Origin: Mesocentrotus franciscanus
Lineage: Eukaryota > Echinodermata > Echinoidea > Camarodonta > Strongylocentrotidae
DNA: 64,000 nucleotides
Direction: 5' to 3'
NCBI GenBank assembly: GCA_037976565.1
Contig: CP137685.1
Coordinates: 26,018,886 to 26,082,885 of the forward strand
The position numbers and the translations under genes are program-made. Positions 1-10,959 of the stretch are shown here, in pieces. The notes beneath the pieces are model-generated. The model saw nothing but the letters and a program-made list of their open reading frames with translations, was not told the DNA's origin and made no database searches. The number at the start of each line of letters is the position of its first letter. Within the stretch, counting starts at the first letter, position 1.

Positions 1-110
1 TGGGTGGCGAGACGCGTCTTACGTCGGCGATATGTGTCTTAGGTCGGACACATGTCGCCGCTTAAGTCACGGCGAGATGTGTCCACTGGCGAAATGCGTC
101 CTGAACCCTA
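1..110. repeat. Fragment of dispersed GGCGAGATGTGTC repeat
   Basis: The first ~110 bases repeat variants of GGCGAGA(C/T)G(C/T)GTC several times. The same words, mostly in reverse complement (GACACATCTCGCC), recur at 12640-12795. This looks like one low-order repeat family with copies at both places. No coding potential is seen. Confidence 0.5.
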
Positions 111-1198
111 CAACTTAAAAAATCGACTTAAAATGTATATACCTCCACTCTGCTCCACTTGATTGTATCTTACCATTAATATTGTATTTTTATGTAACAT
201 AAGACAAGAGAGATGTACTGTTTACTCCCAAATCGTTTGTTGGCTACAATTTATATCAAATTAATAACACCATAAAAATGGCTAAACGTACGAGTCTAGC
301 CCCAAACGGAACAGTACTTCACCATACAATTGGCTGTACGTACGAGACTAGCCCTTGACACTAGCGACGAATAAGCCTGCGACCAATACGTTGGAAGCCC
401 ACAATGTTAGCGCTTAATGAGGAAGCCAGCCACCAAACGGGGTTGTAGTGTTTCCAAATCGTCTAATCAAAAGGAAAAAATACCGGTTTGAGCCCAACTT
501 CAATCTGAAACGGTGAAACCCGGAAAAAACTGTCGGCATGTGACACATGTTTGGCAGTAAAGAACAACTTTACCGCTTTTACATGGTGTGGATCAATATG
601 TAACGGAAACGTCATACGATTTTTTTTGAAAGACTTCAAACTTAAAGCCGAATTGTTGCCATTATTGTGTAGATAAGCCCTCGATATGCCGGTTTGAGCC
701 CTAACTTCAATCTGCAGAAGACAAAAAAAATATTGGCACGTGACAAACATATGCGCCCTAATTAGGAGTAATGATCAAAAACATTTAATTTGATAAGCTC
801 TTTATCTTATTGAAATATTATACAATACTTTATATGGCCTTTAAATCTAAATACTGTTAATTTGAGTTATATATTTTATTAAACGTTATGCGTTAATTAA
901 TGGCCGATTTCCATCTGAAGCTCTAATATAATTTACCAACTGTGAAAACCTGGCCAAAAATAACTTGAAACTCAAGTATTTCATATTTTGTTTAGTTCAA
1001 TCTTTTATTTAGCAATAGTTTGAAAATGCTTAAAATTACCTACATCTATTTGTTTAAGTTTCTAAACTCAATAGAATTGCATGTTCCTATAAAAAGGGCG
1101 TATTATATAACCTCAACTTGAAATTGAAATGTCAAAATTCGATAGAAATGCGTGTTCCTAAAACTAAAAGGGCATATTATAATCTCAAATCGCTATTC
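111..1198. other. AT-rich non-coding stretch with two short local duplications
   Basis: No gene is supported. Two imperfect duplications are visible: a ~70-bp segment containing CCGGTTTGAGCCC at about 482-552 and 687-755, and a ~46-bp segment containing GTTCCTA...AAAAGGGC at about 1070-1115 and 1142-1188. The open frames here are short and show no recognisable domain. Confidence 0.5.
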
Positions 1199-2651
1199 GG
1201 GTCGCTATTCATACAAATTAGATAAGCAATGAACAAAATGGTAATAACAAAGGGAAATATTGGATGGGGGACGCCCCGCGGCTGTGGCGTAGCTGCGGCG
1301 GGGGGGCTACACATGGCCCCGAATATTTGTCTCTTTAAGAAGTATATTTTACCTTTTATCTTTGATAATTATATAGAGACATCCCCATAATCTAGCTAAT
1401 ATATTTCCCCGCTCCTGCGGTGACGAAAAAGTAGTAAAACATCTTATCATATCATAATTTGTCCGCCTTATGGGAAATGTTGCCCCACTACCCTGCCCCC
1501 GACTAATCTTATCCAGGCTTTGCCACTGAGACATTAAGTAGAACAAGCAGGCCCACTATCACTGAGTTTGCTATTTCAGAAACTAGTAATTGTTTATAAA
1601 CGAAAATAATGTTTTTGTAGCAAGTAGGTTTAAGTAGGACTTATGGACCTACAAATCATTATAGCCTCAGCCATATCCAGGCATCCAGAAGCTCTTCAAT
1701 TAATAGCCAATGAAGACTGATAGATTTTCGTTTTTCCAGGAATTATCATACCTCAGGATACGAGTAATCATATTGATTAACCTAACTTCATTTATCCATA
1801 ATCTTGATTTCCTGAAACTTTCCTAACACCGAAACCAAATGGGTTTGGACCGGACCATGAGCCTAGTTACTGCCCGGAGAGGGATGAGGGGGCACTTCAA
1901 ATTGTTTTTTTTTGGGGGATAGGGGCTTGAACACTTTGGACCTTGAAGGGTTTTTTCGCGTCATGTAGCGTAAAAATTGGGGGTAGGATATATATAGCCC
2001 AGGCGCGGATCCACGTGGGGGGGGGGCGAGGGGCGCCCGACGGCCCGCCCCCACCTGGCAAAAAAAGTTTAGAGAAAAGATGTTAACTACAAATTTTCCT
2101 TTTCGTTTGCTCAATGGGAGGGGTTTTGAGTTTTTTTTGTTTCTTTGTTTATTTTACTTAGTGCTCACACTACTCCCCACTGAGCGAAATATCGATCGGC
2201 GCGATTTTTACATTTAATTCAGGCCGCCCCTATTGGAAAATCCTGGATCCGCCCCTGCTAAAGCCCTCGTAACATCAATAGCCCTCGTAGCATGATTATA
2301 AATGGATTTGAATAATTATTACATCATTACATGTATATTTTCTGTGTTTGCTTTGAATTTATGTCTCGAATTAATTAATGTTTACCTTTTTCTGAACCTG
2401 ATTGCATATTTATGTTTAAATTCCGTATTTTTCCTGTGTTTGTTCTGTATTTATCATTATATCCTGCCTCCTTGTCGCTACGAGGGCTATATCGCACCCC
2501 TAAATAAAAATAAATAAATAAAAAAATCTCTCACGCCCCCCCCCCCCGGCTACGCCACAGCCGTGGGGTGTCCCATATTCATTATTTCGCTTTCTTATCA
2601 TTTTGTTCATTGCTTATTTCATATTCATTTTTTGAATGAATAGCGACCCTC
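1199..2651. mobile_element. Inverted-repeat element, ~110-bp arms
   Basis: Positions 1199-1307 and 2533-2651 are reverse complements with modest divergence. Both contain GGTCGCTATTCAT, then AGCAATGAACAAAATG, then GGCTGTGGCGTAG beside a G/C run. The ~1.2 kb between them holds no recognisable transposase, so this is read as a non-autonomous inverted-repeat element or a pair of opposed copies. A smaller hAT-like MITE (2000-2257) lies inside it. Confidence 0.55.
2000..2257. mobile_element. hAT-type MITE with CAGG..GGATCC termini
   Basis: The 258-bp unit starts CAGGCGCGGATCCACG and ends CCTGGATCCGCCCCTG, a terminal inverted repeat of the type common in animal hAT elements. The flanking octamers are atatagcc (1992-1999) and ctaaagcc (2258-2265), matching at 6 of 8 positions, as expected for an old 8-bp target duplication. 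No transposase is inside. Confidence 0.6.
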
Positions 2652-2800
2652 GATCACCCGTATTATATAGCGACCCTCATTTCGTATTATGAATATAATA
2701 TAGCGACCCTCATTTCGTAATATGAATAGCGACCCTCATGTCCTATTATGAATAGAGACCCTTTTCTCAAATTATGAATAGCGGTCTTTATGAAAAGCGA
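2640..2800. repeat. Minisatellite, TAGCGACCCTCATTTCGTATTATGAA unit
   Basis: About five imperfect copies of a 26-38 bp unit containing TAGCGACCCTC and TATTATGAATA lie head to tail next to the right arm of the inverted-repeat element. The last copies decay (agagacccttttctc, agcggtctttatg). No coding role is seen. Confidence 0.7.
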
Positions 2801-4817
2801 GGTTACCCCTCGTGTTTTGCTATGATATGAAATCTGTTATTTTGCTGTGACATTGGAGACTCTGGTGAAAGCTTTTGTCCAATCTTTCTTCTCTTTATCA
2901 ATATCATCCATGTTACATTTTCACTTTTTGTTTTTTTATCTCGAAGACACCATAGCCTGAATTCTATCATTCTTTTGTTGCGCTAACTACGACCAAAGTC
3001 TTTATTGGTCGCTTGATCGAAATATAGAAGAGATCTTTCTGTGCGGTGAACTGTGAGTCTAAGACCCAAGAAACTCGAAGGTGAGTCGTGCTATAATTAT
3101 CCATATATTTAATATATTCCGCTACAATCATGACTGCCATGTACTTTAGATACATTTCTATTTTCTAGTGCTTTCATACTATTTCAGGATTTCATACTAG
3201 ATCTAGATGTTTTGGAAATAACATACTGTGCAATCTACTCTCGAACTTTTCAGTTTTTGTCGTCATGAGCTAGTTTTCAGCCTTACCCCTTACCTCCCGG
3301 AAAGTCTTCCCAGACTTTAGGGGACAATCTCGGGAATTTCCGTGCAAATTAAAGAATAAGAAGAAGTTCGAACTCATAGACCTAATTACATTTTTAAGTT
3401 AACCGTTCAATTTCGTAAGTTTCTTGCATCAGTGATCAGAATAAATTCGAGTTATACTAGGTTACCTTATTCTGAAAATGGTGGATCTATTCTGAAAAGT
3501 GAAATGAGTCGTTAATTATACAATGGCAATGGCACTGCTACTGCTACTACTAGTACTAGACTCTAGGCCTATACTATACTATAGACTTTGTATGTAGGCC
3601 TACAGTATAGTGCTAGTGCTATCCTGCTACATGCCGTACGCATGCATGCATATCTGTGTGTGTTTAAAATAGTCATCGAAGTAGTCATCGAAGTCAAAGT
3701 AGTCTAGATCTACTGCATGTTGCCTGCCCGGTTTCCGGTCACATGAGCGGTTTTTCACAGATAACTTCTCTGGCAATGAATTATATAGGCGCTAATATAT
3801 TCTACTACTACTACATCACTTTGTCGCGAAAATTCTAACAAATCATGCGATGCCATATTCTTTCTCGTGAAGTTCCAAACATTAAATGTCCCTAGTTCGC
3901 CGTCTGCGTGGAGCATTTTCCTGCCCTTTTCCACTCTCAGAGTCGGACTCGAGATCAAGGCTTTTAGATAAATCTCAAATAATTTGTCTTGATGAATTAA
4001 TTTGTTCAATTGCAGTGTTTCTATCTCCCTGATCCAAGTGTTATTATTAATGCCACTCTATAAAGTATGTGTTCATGGCATGCCAAAGTGGATGAGGTAT
4101 TGAGTTGTACTGAACGAAACAAGATGACTGTCATTTATAATAATAATACATAAGATTTGTAAGGCACCAAATCCACTTGACAATCAAATGCTCAAGGTGC
4201 AGCTTGTGCAAAAGATGAAATACATGATAAATAGACAAAAGTACAATAGGAAAGGTATGATGGTTGTTGACAAATTCAGTTGGTCATGTCAGTTCTCATT
4301 TGCGAATATGTAGAACTGTGATGGGCTAATGTAGCTTTACAAGCTCAATTGATGAGATAAACTGAGCACAGCATAAAGGTATATTTTGTGGGGCAGTTTT
4401 TAAACAAGAGCGCTGTCTTTTCGTTAAATTAGTTGTCTGTGAACTGTGAAAGATAACAATAATAAGACAATTATTAAAAGATGACCAATTTTTTATCGAA
4501 TGCGAAAACATGTCAAAATGCGGATAGGGCCTATAGATGTAGGGAAAATTATGAGAAAGATTTTATCTTTCGTTTCGATATCTTTTCCTCAGATTAACTT
4601 TAACAGAAGAACCCAACTCATGGAACTTATTATAGACATTGCCACAAATGTTGAAGATGCAAGATGGTATGGACACCTAAAGATTTCACATAAAAATTGA
4701 CAGGTATAGGCCTACATGTACGTCTATTTATAAACATGATGGTGTAATATTCAGTGATCTTGAAATTGATTTTCCTTAATATATGTAGGTAAACCATGAA
4801 AAGATATATAAAAGAGA
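2801..4817. other. Non-coding; possible splice signals only
   Basis: No gene is supported. A good donor-like site (CTCGAAG|GTGAGTCG) is at 3080/3081 on the plus strand and an acceptor-like tract (TTTTCCTCAG) ends at 4592, so unannotated untranslated exons of a plus-strand transcript are possible but unproven. An (AATA)-rich stretch and a CTCAAGGTGCAG-type repeat tail lie at 4138-4205. Confidence 0.3.
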
Positions 4818-4819
4818 TA

Positions 4820-4991
4820 CAGTCAAACCTGTCTATAGCGACCGCCTAAGGGAAACACAAAAAGTGGTCTTTGTAGACAGGTTCCTTTAGTACATGTTTC
4901 AATGAGAAACCATTTTCAAGGGAAACAAAAATGTGGTCCTTGTAGACAGGTGGTCTTTGTAGACAGGTGGTCACTAAAGCAGGTTTGACTG
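4820..4991. mobile_element. MITE with CAGTCAAACCTG termini and TA target site
   Basis: The unit begins CAGTCAAACCTGTCTATAG and ends GCAGGTTTGACTG, forming an inverted repeat flanked by TA on both sides. The interior repeats GTGGTC(C/T)TTGTAGACAGG three times. Such CAGTCAAACCTG MITEs are widespread in marine animals. No coding sequence is inside. Confidence 0.75.
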
Positions 4992-5270
4992 TATATGAGT
5001 ACAATTGTGGAGTAAATGTGATAATTTTGGATTGTTTTTCAAAATGTTTTAAACATTTGTAAATAGAATGTATGGAAGTGATTCATTTCTAGGATGGACT
5101 AATGTGGCCACAGTAAAGTGGTATCATTTGAAAAAATTTATATTGTGGGGGTGTCAGGAAGAGTTTGGAAACAATGTTTCCAAAGTCAGTAGATTTACAA
5201 ATTTGTCAGAAACAAGTTCTGTAAATGACCTGTCACAAATTTGTATGAGGAGGGAGGGGGGACAGAAGAG

Positions 5271-5650
5271 GTAAAATCTTGATCATCAAACACTGCCCCC
5301 ACGTGAACATGTATTCTTGTTGAGAAGACTTAATGATGAACATTAGTGCAATTATAATTTGTGTATACTGCTTTTACATATTTAATTTTTCATTTTTTTT
5401 TTCTTCATTTTTTTAGGATGATGCTTTCCCATAGGAGATGAACGCCGATGGAGCAAGATGACAACTTGAGGAGACAAAGGCAGAACAACAAAATAATGGG
5501 CCGTTTTGGAGAGGTACATGGTTATGAAAGTTTCCTTCTACCCTGACAACAATCTCTTTTCAAATTTTCCTTTTTCTGTTTGTTGAGACCATTGGAGTCC
5601 AGATTACAGGGACTCCATGTGTATACAGACAGAAATGGGAAATCTAACCA
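5271..5650. repeat. Segmental duplication, copy 1
   Basis: This ~380-bp stretch (GTAAAATCTTGATCATC to AAATCTAACC) recurs at 6521-6887, about 1.24 kb downstream in the same orientation, with a high level of identity (estimated by eye at 80-90%). Each copy contains one splice-bounded mini-exon candidate. Confidence 0.85.
5417..5513 (+). other. Candidate mini-exon, copy 1
   Basis: A pyrimidine tract ending TTTTTTTAG precedes 5417, and GAGAG|GTACATGG follows 5513. An ATG at 5448 opens 22 codons (beginning MEQDDNLRRQRQNNK) that end in phase 0 exactly at the donor. The duplicate at 6660-6756 keeps the same splice sites and open frame (MKQDDNLRRQ...). The product is unknown. It may be an alternative first exon of a plus-strand gene or a fortuitous open frame in a repeat. 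Confidence 0.3.
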
Positions 5651-5705
5651 TGATAACAAGTTGATTTGAATCATAGTAGAAATATCATCAAAAACAAATG
5701 AAGGT

Positions 5706-5938
5706 TATAGAGTACCGAAGTGTGATGTATTGGCCAAGTTGTCAAGGGTGCTGGTTCCAAACAATTTTGTGCTAAACAATGGCGTGGTGATAACACCAGC
5801 GCCACACACTGAATTTGCCCAGGTCCATCCCGTTGCTTGAATGATTTTGCGGTGAACCTCATGCGCAGGCTCTGTTGATTGGAACCAGTAACCAAGACGA
5901 CGATGAAATATGGCATTTATAGCCCTTCGGTACTATTA
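5706..5938. mobile_element. Probable MITE with AGTACCGAAG termini
   Basis: The segment starts atagaGTACCGAAGTG and ends CCCTTCGGTACtatt, giving a short inverted repeat of about 10-14 bp. It is ~230 bp with no open frame of note. Position between the two duplicated segments suggests it inserted locally; the superfamily cannot be assigned. Confidence 0.45.
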
Positions 5939-6024
5939 AGTTTGACAGTTTGGTTCATTTAATAAATACATGTAGATGAAAATCTAAGAAATTATTTATT
6001 AGCTCACCTCAGCAAAATGCTCAA

Positions 6025-6290
6025 CTTGACAGGAATCGTCCTTGGGAAAGGAAGTATCTAAAGTTGTTGATATGAGGTAACCATCTGGCATGGGGCAGCC
6101 CCAGGTGCCCCAGGGTCATATTTTGATATACTCTTACTTCTATAAAAGGATTGCTGGAATTTAAGCAAACTTGATAGGAATTATCCTTGGGTGAAAGGGA
6201 TCTAACTTTGTGAGAATGAGTCTCTCTGACATGTGGGCAGCCTCTCCCCAAAATTGCCCCAGGGACTACGGTTATAAAATTTCAATGTCT
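6025..6290. repeat. Two imperfect ~140-bp tandem copies
   Basis: Copies begin with CTTGACAGGAATCGTCCTTGGG (6026) and CTTGATAGGAATTATCCTTGGG (6168) and both run on to CCCCAGG-type words. No gene is seen. Confidence 0.55.
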
Positions 6291-6520
6291 TCCTTAAAAA
6301 AAACTACATATAACTTTCACAAATGTATTTTTCTAGAGAGAGGAAGGGGATGGTACTGGATGTGGATTGACATACTACCTCTCATGTAAGCATAATGTCC
6401 GCGAAACTCTTGATTCAATTTTTCAACTCACACTGAAATAGCTACATGTGGTTATAATGGTTTAATTGCCCTAACCAACCCCGACCTCCCCTAAAAAAGT
6501 TGTTTTCATTTTAGGTAAAG

Positions 6521-6887
6521 TAAAATCTTGATCATCTACCCATGGACCTACTACGAACACTGCCCCCAGCTGAACATATGTATCCTTGTTCAGAAGACTG
6601 ATCAACATGAGGGCAATTATAATTTGTGTATAATGCTTTTGCATTATTTTAAATTTTAGGATGATGCTTCACCATAGGAGATGAACGCTGATGAAGCAAG
6701 ATGACAACTTGAGGAGACAAAGGCAGAACAACAAAATAATGGGCTGTTTTGGAGAGGTACATGGTTATGAAAGTTTCCTTCTCTAACAATCTCTTTTAAA
6801 ATCATCCCTTTTCCGTTGTTGAGACCACTGGAGTCAGATTACAGGGAATCCATGTGTATACAGACAGAACTAGGCAAATCTAACCTA
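6521..6887. repeat. Segmental duplication, copy 2
   Basis: Second copy of the 5271-5650 unit in direct orientation. Differences are scattered substitutions and small deletions, so the duplication is not recent. Confidence 0.85.
6660..6756 (+). other. Candidate mini-exon, copy 2
   Basis: Duplicate of the 5417-5513 candidate. The acceptor (AAATTTTAG), the ATG at 6691, 22 open codons and the donor (GAGAG|GTACATGG) are all retained. Two amino-acid changes are visible against copy 1 (E to K at residue 2, R to C near the end). Retention of both splice sites and frame is the only evidence for function. Confidence 0.3.
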
Positions 6888-7375
6888 ATCTAACATTTAT
6901 TTGTCAAATAAACCCAACTGTCAACCTTAAAGGGAGTGTAGACTGACGAGACTAAGTGTCTTTCCCATGGCCTGACTCGGGGCTAATCGAGATTAAGTCG
7001 CTGACTACCGTTAATCCAGTCCATTCGTTTACGTGCAGTTGTCCAAAAGAAGACGTAGATGGCATTAACCAGTATTTGCCAAGCTACACGGCCTTTAATA
7101 AAAATTGGATTTGGTAATTCTCAAAAAAACATATTTAAATATTACATGTACTTTCTATTAACGGATGGTTCCAGTCAAGTATGGTTAACCTCACATTTTC
7201 AGAGATTTCGCTGCAAGTCTTATGCACATTCTGATACCATTTTCGTCGAAATCCGATATACCTGTAAGGTGTAACAATTACAATTAGTATGCGCATGTCA
7301 TCAAAAAGTGCAATACTTGCATATATTCATGTACAAGCAGAAATGTGTAGCGCATATCACATTTTAAACATCTCT

Positions 7376-7585
7376 ATGCGCTTCCAAATTTAGAAATTAT
7401 TAACCGGCTTTAGCTGTGCCACCATTACGGCGCTCTAGCATTTCAAGGAATTAATTCCAGCCATTTACCTCACCCAGGTCGAGTGTGGCAAATGTAGATT
7501 AATGTCTTACTAAAGAACATTGGTGATGCAGCGGAACTCGAACAGCGGACCTTGTGATCCGCAGTCCGATGACATATCCACATAT
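7376..7585 (-). repeat. tRNA-derived SINE
   Basis: Read on the minus strand, the segment has a tRNA-like head with a B box (TGTTCGAGTTCC at about 7533-7544), followed by TTTGCCACACTCGACC and AGCTAAAGCCGG words characteristic of the high-copy tRNA-derived SINEs of marine invertebrates. It is not a functional tRNA because no cloverleaf acceptor stem can be drawn around it. Confidence 0.65.
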
Positions 7586-7785
7586 ACAGGTTTAGATGTA
7601 TTTCTTCATAAGTGGGAGCTTTGAGCTTCTCTAGTTCTGGTAGCAAAAAAGGAAATTGGAATGTTACTTGTTGAATATGTCCTTATACATGTAATGTTCC
7701 AAATTGCATCAAAAGATGTCAATTGTATCAAAATGTGCCAGACATGTTCTTGTTCCGTGCATGATTTCTGATGAATTTGAATTTT

Positions 7786-8033
7786 CTTTTTCTTTTCATG
7801 CAGCATTCAAATGGACTTCCAATCCAGCTCTTTTCATTGGTAACTAGGCCCAGGCTTTGACGGCTGTAGAAGGAGGAGGCATCAATCGTCAGACGATAGC
7901 AGTTTGCACCTTTTTCTTTTCATGCAGCATTCAAATGGACTTCCAATCCAGCTCTTTTCATTGGTAACTAGGCCCAGGCTTTGACGGCTGTAGAAGGAGG
8001 AGGCATCAATCGTCAGACGATAGCAGTTTGCAC
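7786..8033. repeat. Exact 124-bp tandem duplication
   Basis: Positions 7786-7909 and 7910-8033 are identical over 124 bases (start CTTTTTCTTTTCATGCAG). The unit includes a strong acceptor followed by 36 open bases and a donor (CATTG|GTAACT). Perfect identity means either a very recent event or an assembly artefact. Confidence 0.9.
7804..7860 (+). other. Candidate short exon in the duplicated unit
   Basis: After TTTCTTTTCATGCAG the frame reads CAT TCA AAT GGA and stays open for 18 codons to a TGA at 7858-7860. It could splice in phase 0 from the candidate mini-exons at 5417 or 6660, giving a ~40-residue peptide, or end at the internal donor at 7839 as a 36-nt micro-exon. No homology is recognised. 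Confidence 0.2.
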
Positions 8034-8085
8034 CTGTGCTCGGGCTGCCCCGTCATTTAAAATGTGGGCATGTACCGTTGATCTA

Positions 8086-8240
8086 AATACAGTGGAACCT
8101 CGTTATAATAAACACTATAATTATCCAAATGTAATTTTGATGGTCCCACTTCTTTGTATTCTGGTTTTGGGCCCTCATATAACAAGGCTCCAATATAACT
8201 ACAATGTAGGTAATTTCCTTGTGACTTCTCTTTACCAATC
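8086..8240. repeat. Fragment of a CAGTGGAACCTCGTTATAA repeat
   Basis: The start ATACAGTGGAACCTCGTTATAAT is the terminus of a very common invertebrate Tc1/mariner-like MITE, and the internal TATAACAAGGCTCCAATATAA is typical of it. I do not see an intact opposite terminus, so this is probably a truncated copy. Confidence 0.5.
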
Positions 8241-9169
8241 ATTAGTCATTATATAAATGCACCATTTTCTATGAAAACTTAATTTACCACTGCACATGTG
8301 CAAGGAATTACGCAGTCAAAGATGTACATATTATATTATAATTTGTGTTTCAATCTATCACTTCCAGTTTTATATTGCACATTTTTTTGCATACAAAGCC
8401 ATTTTTATTACAAAAATTCAATCTCGTTTTCTAAATTAAATATCAATACCATTAAGTAATTGTTGTACTTTTCTATTAAATGTAATTAGGGATGAATACA
8501 TGATTGATACGGTATAATTTGCCATCATTATTTCACATAAATATGTCTTGGTAGTTAAAGGTACATGTAGTCCAGAATGTGTGGTGAAGAATATAGACCA
8601 AAGGAAGAGTGTAGGGTGGGTTGTGAAAAATTGTTGGGTGAAACGTATGATTGTGAAAGGCAGAATGGAAGGCCCATAATGAATATGTGATTGTGAAAGG
8701 ATGAGAAAAAAGGAAGGGAATACAGGAAGTAGATTGAATGCACTGATTTATAGTAGATGTCATTAATGAATTACAAATGAATGAGTTAGGATAACATGTG
8801 TGAATGAAAGTTGACCGAAGGATACGAGAGCTGAATAAACACGTACATGTATAATACATTCATTCACATTCCTCCATATATTACCCAGGGGGCAAACTCC
8901 CATATTTTGGAGGAACTCGCATGTCGAGATATAAAAAGTAGTCCTATATAAGTGCATCATATGACCACTTCGCAACATCCCTATGGTGGACTACTTTTAT
9001 AGCAAATGCATGGTGGGCCCTTCCAGAGAGTGCCTAATGTGTTTGTGTGCTGGAAAAGGGTATGGTGGGGGGCAGACAAAAATCTGCATCACCCCACTCT
9101 TACATGCAGGCCCGCTGAATGCTTTTCATAGTGGGTGGGGAGGCTATATATGAGTATATGATCAGGTAG
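8241..9169. other. Non-coding stretch, nothing recognised
   Basis: AT-rich sequence with a G-rich part near 9060-9150. Open frames are short, low in complexity and without domains. Confidence 0.5.
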
Positions 9170-9690
9170 AGCGTAGCGTAAATTGGCGGGGTCAAGGGTG
9201 GAGCCCCGGAAGCTCAGGGGTATGGGCATTTAATTCAGTCAGATGAGCATATTTTGATACCTTATTTGTGACACTGGCAGGACACTAATTGGCGTGGGGT
9301 CAGGGGCGGAGCCCCTAAGGGTTTTAGGGAATAAATGAGGTCAGATGAGCATCCATGCAGGGGCCCACCTTAGTGCCATTGGTTGGGTCGTGTGGGCAAA
9401 GCCCCCGGAAGCTCAGGGGTTTTAAGCGTTTAATTAAGGTCAGATGAGCATATTTTGATACCTTATTTTGACACTGGCAGGACACTAATTGGCGTTGGGT
9501 CCAGGGGCAGAGCCCCAGAAGCTCAGGGTTTTAGGCATTTTATAACGGTCAGATAAGCATTCAGGGGCCCGCCTTAGGGCCCTAGGTGGAATCAAGGGGG
9601 CAGAGCTACCGGAAGCTCAGGGGTTTGAGGCTTTAATCAAGGTTAGATGAGCATATTTTTATGTATTTTGTGACACTGGCAGGTCACTTT
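9170..9690. repeat. Tandem repeat, ~200-bp unit
   Basis: The word GACACTGGCAGG(A/T)CACT recurs at about 9271, 9471 and 9672, and GGTCAGATGAGCATATTTT and GCCCCCGGAAGCTCAGGGG recur with the same spacing. About 2.5 imperfect units of ~200 bp are present. The G-rich words suggest an origin in a degenerate transposon end. Confidence 0.75.
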
Positions 9691-9819
9691 TCTTTCTTTC
9701 TTTTTCTCTTTCTTTCTATTTCTCGTTAATATACTTTTTCAAAAAGGTGGGGGGCGCGAGGCCCCCGAGCCCCGCCGTTCCTCGGGCCTTGACATTTAGG
9801 CCTCTAAATAAGCATATTT

Positions 9820-10020
9820 CTTGCCTGACTGTAAATATAGGAATTTGTCATTTTCCAACAAACGCATAAACAATTATAATTTACTAAAAAGTGAGGAAAA
9901 ATCTCGGAAAACTATGTCGATCATTTCAGCAACATTTGTAAATCACCGGTATCGAACTAGAAATAAACCATGTTTGAATTATATTGCCCCCCAAGCTCCC
10001 CCTCCATAAGTGCGCCATAT
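9820..10020. repeat. Dispersed repeat, copy A
   Basis: The stretch with CATTTCAGCAACATTTGTAAATCAC and AGAAATAAACCA(T/C)GTTTGA, followed by a C-rich tract and a GTGCGCCA-like word, is shared with 39215-39325 and 55630-55765. It marks one dispersed repeat family present three times in the window. Confidence 0.65.
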
Positions 10021-10029
10021 GCAGTGCCC

Positions 10030-10680
10030 CCCTCGAGCCTCACCTTGTTGCATGGCGGGAAAAACGCAATTGATCTCTCCTACCTTTCTTCTTTCTCTTT
10101 TTTTTCTTCACTTTCTCTCCTCTTTCCCATTCCATTTCCTTACTTCTCTCTCTTTAGGGTTTGCTGGGGAGGAAGCCTGTTGCCCCCTTGATCGATCCAC
10201 ACGTTGTTGGCGGGATTCATCGCAACTGATCTCCCTTCTTTCTAATCACCTTTCTTTTCTTCTTCCTCTTTTTGTTCCCTTTTAGCTCTCCTCTTTCCCT
10301 TCCTTCTCTCTTTTTTTTGGCGGGGAGGGGAGGGGAGAGGCAAGGGCCTTTGCCCCCGATCCACAACTTGTTGGCGGGAAGATTGCAACTGATATCCCCT
10401 TCTTTTCTTTTCTAATTCTTCCTCTTTTTTCTCCTTCCCTTTATCTCCTCTTTTCCTTTTTTAATTTCCCTTTCCTTCCTTCTCTCTTGTTTTTATGGGG
10501 GGTAACAGCCTAGGAGGTAAGGCCCTTTCGCCCCCCATCTCCTTCTTTTCCCCCTTTTTTCTTCTTCCTCTTCTAGTTTTCCCTTTCTCTCCTTCCCTTT
10601 CCCTTCTTTTCCTTTTCTCTCTCTCTCAATTTGGCGGGGAGGCCCACTCGGCCCCTGGATCCACGCCTGGGGGTCTGAGT
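10030..10680. repeat. Pyrimidine-rich tandem array, ~160-bp unit
   Basis: About four imperfect units each carry GCCCCCxGATCCACxxxTTGTTGGCGGGA, then CGCAACTGATCTCCC, then a long CT-rich run. The array ends in CCTGGATCCACGCCTG, which resembles a hAT terminus, so it may be the expanded interior of an old element. Open frames across it are composition artefacts. Confidence 0.7.
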
Positions 10681-10959
10681 TGGAGCAGTACAATTCATTA
10701 AAATATATAATGTGTTAGGTATCATATTTCATTAAATTTTTGCAAACATATTATGATCTTTATAATTCGATATTCATGTCCTGTAGGTAGCAAGTAGTGC
10801 TATTTATTAAGCTTCAGGATTAATTTTTTTAAAGTCGTAATGACCCGTAGCACAGAAAGACTCGCATCACAGTGGACCAGGAAATGCTAAGTAATAAACA
10901 TGATATAGCAACATTGTATCGGAAAAGCCCACGATATTCAAATAAAAACATAATGTGGT

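Noticed and set aside
7530..7580. Possible tRNA gene
   Set aside because: A B box is present but the acceptor and anticodon stems cannot be formed; surrounding words match a tRNA-derived SINE.
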